From the NCBI GenBank assembly GCA_021323535.1, contig JAJONO010000006.1, positions 62,001 through 126,000 of the forward strand: 64,000 nucleotides of DNA, in the 5' to 3' direction. Positions 60,400 through 64,000 of this stretch are shown here, piece after piece. The notes beneath the pieces were generated by a model. It did no database searches. It was not told the origin of the DNA and was given only the letters and a program-made list of their open reading frames with translations. How positions within the stretch are numbered: position 1 is the first letter of the stretch; each line of letters starts with the position of its first letter. Source of the DNA: Bacteroidota bacterium (GTDB lineage Bacteria; Bacteroidota; Bacteroidia; B-17B0; Aurantibacillaceae). The position numbers were made by a program, and so were the translations under genes.

Positions 60400-62646
60400 A
60401 TGTGTTTAAGAATTGTTTATAGCATTGCCGCTGTAACCTTATCTCTATTCGCGCGTGCGCAGTTAAGCGGTCGCGTTATTGAAATTGCAGGTAAGGATAC
60501 TACTGGCATAGTTGGCGCCACCTTGTTCTGGAAAAATACTTCCATTAACGCGTCCACCGACGCTAAAGGTTATTTTAAAATAGAGTCTCCACCACAAACA
60601 ACAAAACTGGTGGTGAGTTACATTGGCTACAAAACCGATTCATTAAAACTGAAACCGGAAACAAAATTCGTTCTCATTAAATTAAAACCCGACAATCAGC
60701 TGGGCGAAATTGAAGTGGTTTACGAAAGGAACAGCCTTGAGATGAGTTACCTCGATCCTCGCAAACTGGAAACACTGACCGAACGTTCTCTTATGAAAGC
60801 GGCCTGCTGCAATCTGAGCGAAAGTTTTGAAACCAACCCGAGTGTGGATGTTAATTTTGCCGACGCTGTGAGCGGAGCCAAACAGATTCAGTTGCTTGGA
60901 TTGTCGGGACAATATGCCCAGATCACCAAAGAGAATATGCCTTATTTAAGAGGACTGGCGAACGGCTACGGCTTAAGTTTTATTCCCGGAACATGGATAC
61001 ATTCCATTCAGCTTGGAAAAGGCGCGGGTTCTGTCATTAATGGATACGAAAGTTTTACGGGACAGATCAACACCGAACTTCAGAATCCTCATGAAAGCGA
61101 AAAATTAAGTTTTAATTCTTACGTGAATGAAAATCTGCGTAATGAATACAACTTAAATCTCGCGCATCGTTTTAATCCTAAATTTTCTGTTGGATTATTA
61201 TCGCATCTCAGCTACAATCCAATGGCGGAAGATAAAAACAACGACGCGTTTCTCGATATCCCAACGGGTGAACAACAGAACGGTATTTTAAAGTTTGATT
61301 ACAACTCCGGAAAAATGTTCGAGGCGCAATTCGGTGGTGGGTATCTTAACGATCAGAGAAGGGGAGGGCAGTCTATGATGTTCATGAACCGTGGTCACCA
61401 CGATACGTTACCGTTATATGATCTCAACATCAGTAATCGTAAATGGGAAGTATATAGTAAAACGGGACTTGTATTTCAGAAAAAGCCAGGAACGTCGATG
61501 GGATTGCAGATGTCCTATCTTGATCATGAACTGGTAAACAATAGTTCAATCAATACATATTCTGGTGTTCAAAGAACGTTTTACGCCAATTATATTTTCC
61601 AGGGAATTATTAATAATACAAATCATACTTATCGCGCCGGATTAAGTTATCTGAATGATGAAGTGAGCGAAAAATTTAATTCGTCGCGTTTTTACCGCCA
61701 GGAAATTGTACCCGGAGCTTTTACGGAATACGCGTATTCGTTCAAGACAAAATTCAATATGGTAGCCGGGTTGCGTGGCGATTATCATAACATCTATGGC
61801 TTCTTTCTCACGCCGCGGCTTCATATGCGCTGGGGTTTGAATGATAATAAAACCATATTTCGAATCAGTGGAGGAAGAGCTTTACGTACTTCATCCATCT
61901 TCAGTGATAACATGAGTCTCATGGCTTCTAACCGTTATTGGGCCCTTCAGCCTTCCGACTTTAGTATGCCTTACGGATTACGTCCGGAAACAGCCTGGAA
62001 CTACGGATTGAATTTTACTCAGAAATTTGAATTGAATTACCGTGAAGCATATGTAACCCTTGATGTTTACAGAACAGATTTTGTAGACCAGGTGATCGTT
62101 GATCTGGATAGCAATACGCAGGAGGTTAACATTTATAACCTGAAAGGACAATCATTTTCCAATACCGCACAATTTGAATTTGGCTGGGAGATCAGAAAAC
62201 GCTTATTTATAAAAGCAGCATATCGTTTTGTAGATAACCGCCAGACGCTCACTGGTAAATTGCTGGAGAAGCCTTTCGTATCAAGACATCGCGCGTTCAT
62301 TAATTTTGAATACACAACCAAAAAGAAGAACTGGATGTTTGACGGGACCTGTCAGTATAACGGAAGCAAACGTATTCCTTCAACGGAAAGCAATCCTGTT
62401 GAGTACCGCATGGAAAAATATTCCCCCGATTTTTATAATGTACTCGCACAAATTACTTATCTCACAAAACTCTGGAAGGCCGATTTTAATGTTTACCTGG
62501 GTGTGGAGAATGCTTTAAATTACAAGCAATCGAACCCGATCATTTCCGCTGATAATCCTTTCGGAAAATATTTCGACGCCAGCATGGTGTGGGGCCCGAT
62601 TTACGGAAGAATGCTGTATGCGGGATTGAGATTGAAGATTAAGTAA
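60400..62646 (+). CDS. TonB-dependent receptor with a plug cysteine pair
   Basis: 748 residues. Signal peptide (IAAVTLSLFARA) then a carboxypeptidase-D-like domain (~20-98: LSGRVIEIAGKDTTGIVGAT, GYFKIESPP). The plug (~120-235) contains C136-C137 in SLMKAACCNLSESFETNP, then VSGAKQIQLLGLSGQY and NGYESFTGQINTEL. A 22-strand beta-barrel follows, ending in GRMLYAGLRLKIK. TonB/ExbBD energise uptake across the outer membrane. Clustering with HYC and HMA proteins and the cysteine pair in the plug point to metal or metallophore import. The C-terminus lacks the common terminal Phe. Confidence 0.9.
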   Translation: MCLRIVYSIAAVTLSLFARAQLSGRVIEIAGKDTTGIVGATLFWKNTSINASTDAKGYFKIESPPQTTKLVVSYIGYKTDSLKLKPETKFVLIKLKPDNQLGEIEVVYERNSLEMSYLDPRKLETLTERSLMKAACCNLSESFETNPSVDVNFADAVSGAKQIQLLGLSGQYAQITKENMPYLRGLANGYGLSFIPGTWIHSIQLGKGAGSVINGYESFTGQINTELQNPHESEKLSFNSYVNENLRNEYNLNLAHRFNPKFSVGLLSHLSYNPMAEDKNNDAFLDIPTGEQQNGILKFDYNSGKMFEAQFGGGYLNDQRRGGQSMMFMNRGHHDTLPLYDLNISNRKWEVYSKTGLVFQKKPGTSMGLQMSYLDHELVNNSSINTYSGVQRTFYANYIFQGIINNTNHTYRAGLSYLNDEVSEKFNSSRFYRQEIVPGAFTEYAYSFKTKFNMVAGLRGDYHNIYGFFLTPRLHMRWGLNDNKTIFRISGGRALRTSSIFSDNMSLMASNRYWALQPSDFSMPYGLRPETAWNYGLNFTQKFELNYREAYVTLDVYRTDFVDQVIVDLDSNTQEVNIYNLKGQSFSNTAQFEFGWEIRKRLFIKAAYRFVDNRQTLTGKLLEKPFVSRHRAFINFEYTTKKKNWMFDGTCQYNGSKRIPSTESNPVEYRMEKYSPDFYNVLAQITYLTKLWKADFNVYLGVENALNYKQSNPIISADNPFGKYFDASMVWGPIYGRMLYAGLRLKIK

Positions 62647-62953
62647 CGCGGTGGAATTGTTTTTCAGGGTGAATGATAAAGGATGAATGACAAAAGACTG
62701 GCATCTACAGTTTTACAAACAGAGAGTGACACAGATTTCACGGATAATACAGATCTGACCGCCTAGAATTTAAAGATAGCTTCGTTATCAAATTCACGGA
62801 TCCGGGTTCAGCTTTGTGTCCTTTGTTTTTCATCTACGGTGAAAAATACGTTACTTTTCACACAACTTTGTGTCCCGATGGTTATCTGGATTGTGATCCT
62901 TTTGTGTAGCCGCTTGCGGCCATTGTGATAAAAGATAGATAATCTCTCGTGAT
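62647..62953. other. Intergenic region with dispersed phrases
   Basis: 307 bp between the convergent TonB gene and the partial T9SS gene. It holds phrase repeats (CACAGATTTCACGGATAATACAGA at 62730-62754, like the CACAGATCTGTG palindrome at 23411-23422; CACAACTTTGTG near 62860). No terminator hairpin recognised. Confidence 0.6.
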
Positions 62954-64000
62954 TTATCTTTTATTCAGAATTATCTTCTTATAAATAACGACTTGGTTCT
63001 CATCACCGATCTTCAAAAAGTAAAATCCATCAGCCAGAGAATAATTATACAGATTAATTTCTAAGTTTTCTTTAGAAGGTCCATTGTATAAATTGTAAAG
63101 AGTTCTGTTTTGTATATCTGTAATATCTACAGAAATATTTTTTTGTTCATTTAGGAAAGTGATAAAACATGTTTCATGTGCGGGGTTTGGATAAACAGCA
63201 ACGTCGTTTTGATTTAATTTTTCGTCAATACCTGTAACAATACAAGCCGTATTTGTAACCGAGGTCACTGCAGTTTCTTTAATATCAAAATTAAAACACG
63301 GGATCAACGAACCCGATTGAATGATCCACGGACTCGTTACACTTGCAACAATGGTTTCGGTTTGTGCAATGGTAGTAAGAGTTTCGGTGCATCCTGATTG
63401 TCCGTTAAAGTTGGCACTCACCTCATAGAATGCTGATGGCGAACTTATATTATCAATTCCAAAGACCCTGATGCCTGGTAGGGTTCCTGAATTGGTAAAT
63501 GTCATACTTACAGGGTAGGTGGAGTTATTGGTTTTGTAAACAAATTCATTAACGCCGCTGGAAGGATTTCCTGTTTCGCTCATTTTTAAAACTATCATAC
63601 CATTTGGCCATTCTGAAGTGAGCGCGTAATAATCATAAGAAGCGCCGTTTTGTTTTTCAAAGATGCTCATTACCGGAAAAGCACCTGCCCCAAGCGAAGG
63701 TTGTGTAATGGTGTTCCATATAACGTTACCACTCTGGTCGAGTTTTACAAACCACGATCTTCCGGCATTTAACAGAGGATCGCTATCACCACCCATTATA
63801 AAACCGGTTCCTCCCAAGGTAGAGTTTGAAACAGAAAGCGAACTGAAACCCTGACAACCCACATCGCCGTAAGTCTTATAGTTTACAATGTTTCCATTCG
63901 TTTTATCGAGTCGGAGCATGAAGCCGTCTATTGTTTTGGTGTAGGAGAGTGGAGGACTTGTATTGCCAAAAATGATCAGGTCGTTTGTGTAAGGACATTC
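62954..64000 (-). CDS. T9SS-secreted protein, 5' end beyond the window
   Basis: The frame stays open from the stop at 62954 to the window edge (349 codons including the stop, the first readable residues being ECPYTNDLIIFGNTS). The upstream ATG at 63919 is therefore internal. Visible part: a repeat region with GFIMGGDSDP, WFVKLDQSGNVIWN and MIVLKMSETGN, typical of SBBP-like propeller blades, then a type A T9SS sorting domain (VYPNPAHETCFITF; LADGFYFLKIGDENQVVIYK) at the C-terminus. Signal peptide presumably lies outside. Confidence 0.85.
   Translation of the reverse strand, partial: ECPYTNDLIIFGNTSPPLSYTKTIDGFMLRLDKTNGNIVNYKTYGDVGCQGFSSLSVSNSTLGGTGFIMGGDSDPLLNAGRSWFVKLDQSGNVIWNTITQPSLGAGAFPVMSIFEKQNGASYDYYALTSEWPNGMIVLKMSETGNPSSGVNEFVYKTNNSTYPVSMTFTNSGTLPGIRVFGIDNISSPSAFYEVSANFNGQSGCTETLTTIAQTETIVASVTSPWIIQSGSLIPCFNFDIKETAVTSVTNTACIVTGIDEKLNQNDVAVYPNPAHETCFITFLNEQKNISVDITDIQNRTLYNLYNGPSKENLEINLYNYSLADGFYFLKIGDENQVVIYKKIILNKR

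Overview
The window comes from the chromosome of a member of the Bacteroidota, probably a free-living Flavobacteriales/Sphingobacteriales-like organism; I cannot name the species. The signs are four proteins that end in, or appear to end in, type IX secretion (T9SS) sorting domains, a TonB-dependent receptor with a carboxypeptidase-like N-terminus, a HYC_CC_PP-type protein, a TIGR02757 protein, a FadL/OmpP1-like porin, an archaeal-type ProRS, a near absence of Shine-Dalgarno sequences, and promoters of the Bacteroidota form TTG-N20-TAnnTTTG (seen before both tRNA genes and wecB). I see no transposase, prophage, CRISPR array or plasmid gene.

Layout. 1-672: repeats, tRNA-derived debris and an initiator tRNA. 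936-4783: an orphan membrane protein, then a minus-strand operon of a divergent Hsp90, a TPR-like partner and a DUF4180 protein. 4891-10129: GH10 xylanase, TIGR02757 protein, a T9SS-exported protein and an MFS exporter. 10292-12205: radC and wecB. 12235-19971: paiB/GNAT/DUF4406 operon, a STAS-like/histidine kinase/response regulator operon, and several lipoproteins. 20082-31804: a TPR histidine kinase with its LuxR regulator, small enzymes, TPR proteins and proS. 31949-41647 (plus strand): a low-complexity lipoprotein with a FadL-like porin, serA, DUF1015, yggS, a HEAT protein, mgtE and a SUMF1-domain protein. 41716-47125: a lipoprotein, a GT-C-like membrane protein, a 40-residue membrane protein, an RDD protein, tRNA-Glu, and a secreted N-formylglutamate amidohydrolase-like protein. 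47182-57549: a CheB-CheR-PAS-histidine kinase fusion with a response regulator, a tiny SET-like protein, a double universal stress protein, and a compact KdpD/KdpE/Kup potassium operon. 57784-64000: a T9SS propeller protein, a three-gene metal-handling operon (HYC_CC_PP protein, HMA protein, TonB receptor) and a T9SS protein cut by the window end.

The region is housekeeping plus accessory sensing genes. Four histidine kinases sit beside cognate regulators, and several TPR proteins accompany them. The most system-like units are the Hsp90-like/TPR pair (1876-4783), the HYC_CC_PP-HMA-TonB operon, in which all three proteins carry adjacent cysteine pairs (59589-62646), and the KdpDE-like operon, which appears to control Kup instead of KdpFABC (53882-57549). 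At the DNA level, two tRNA genes have nearby copies of a tRNA 3' end attached to a hairpin. Several intergenic spaces hold simple-phrase repeats, including GTTTAA boxes spaced exactly 10 bp apart.
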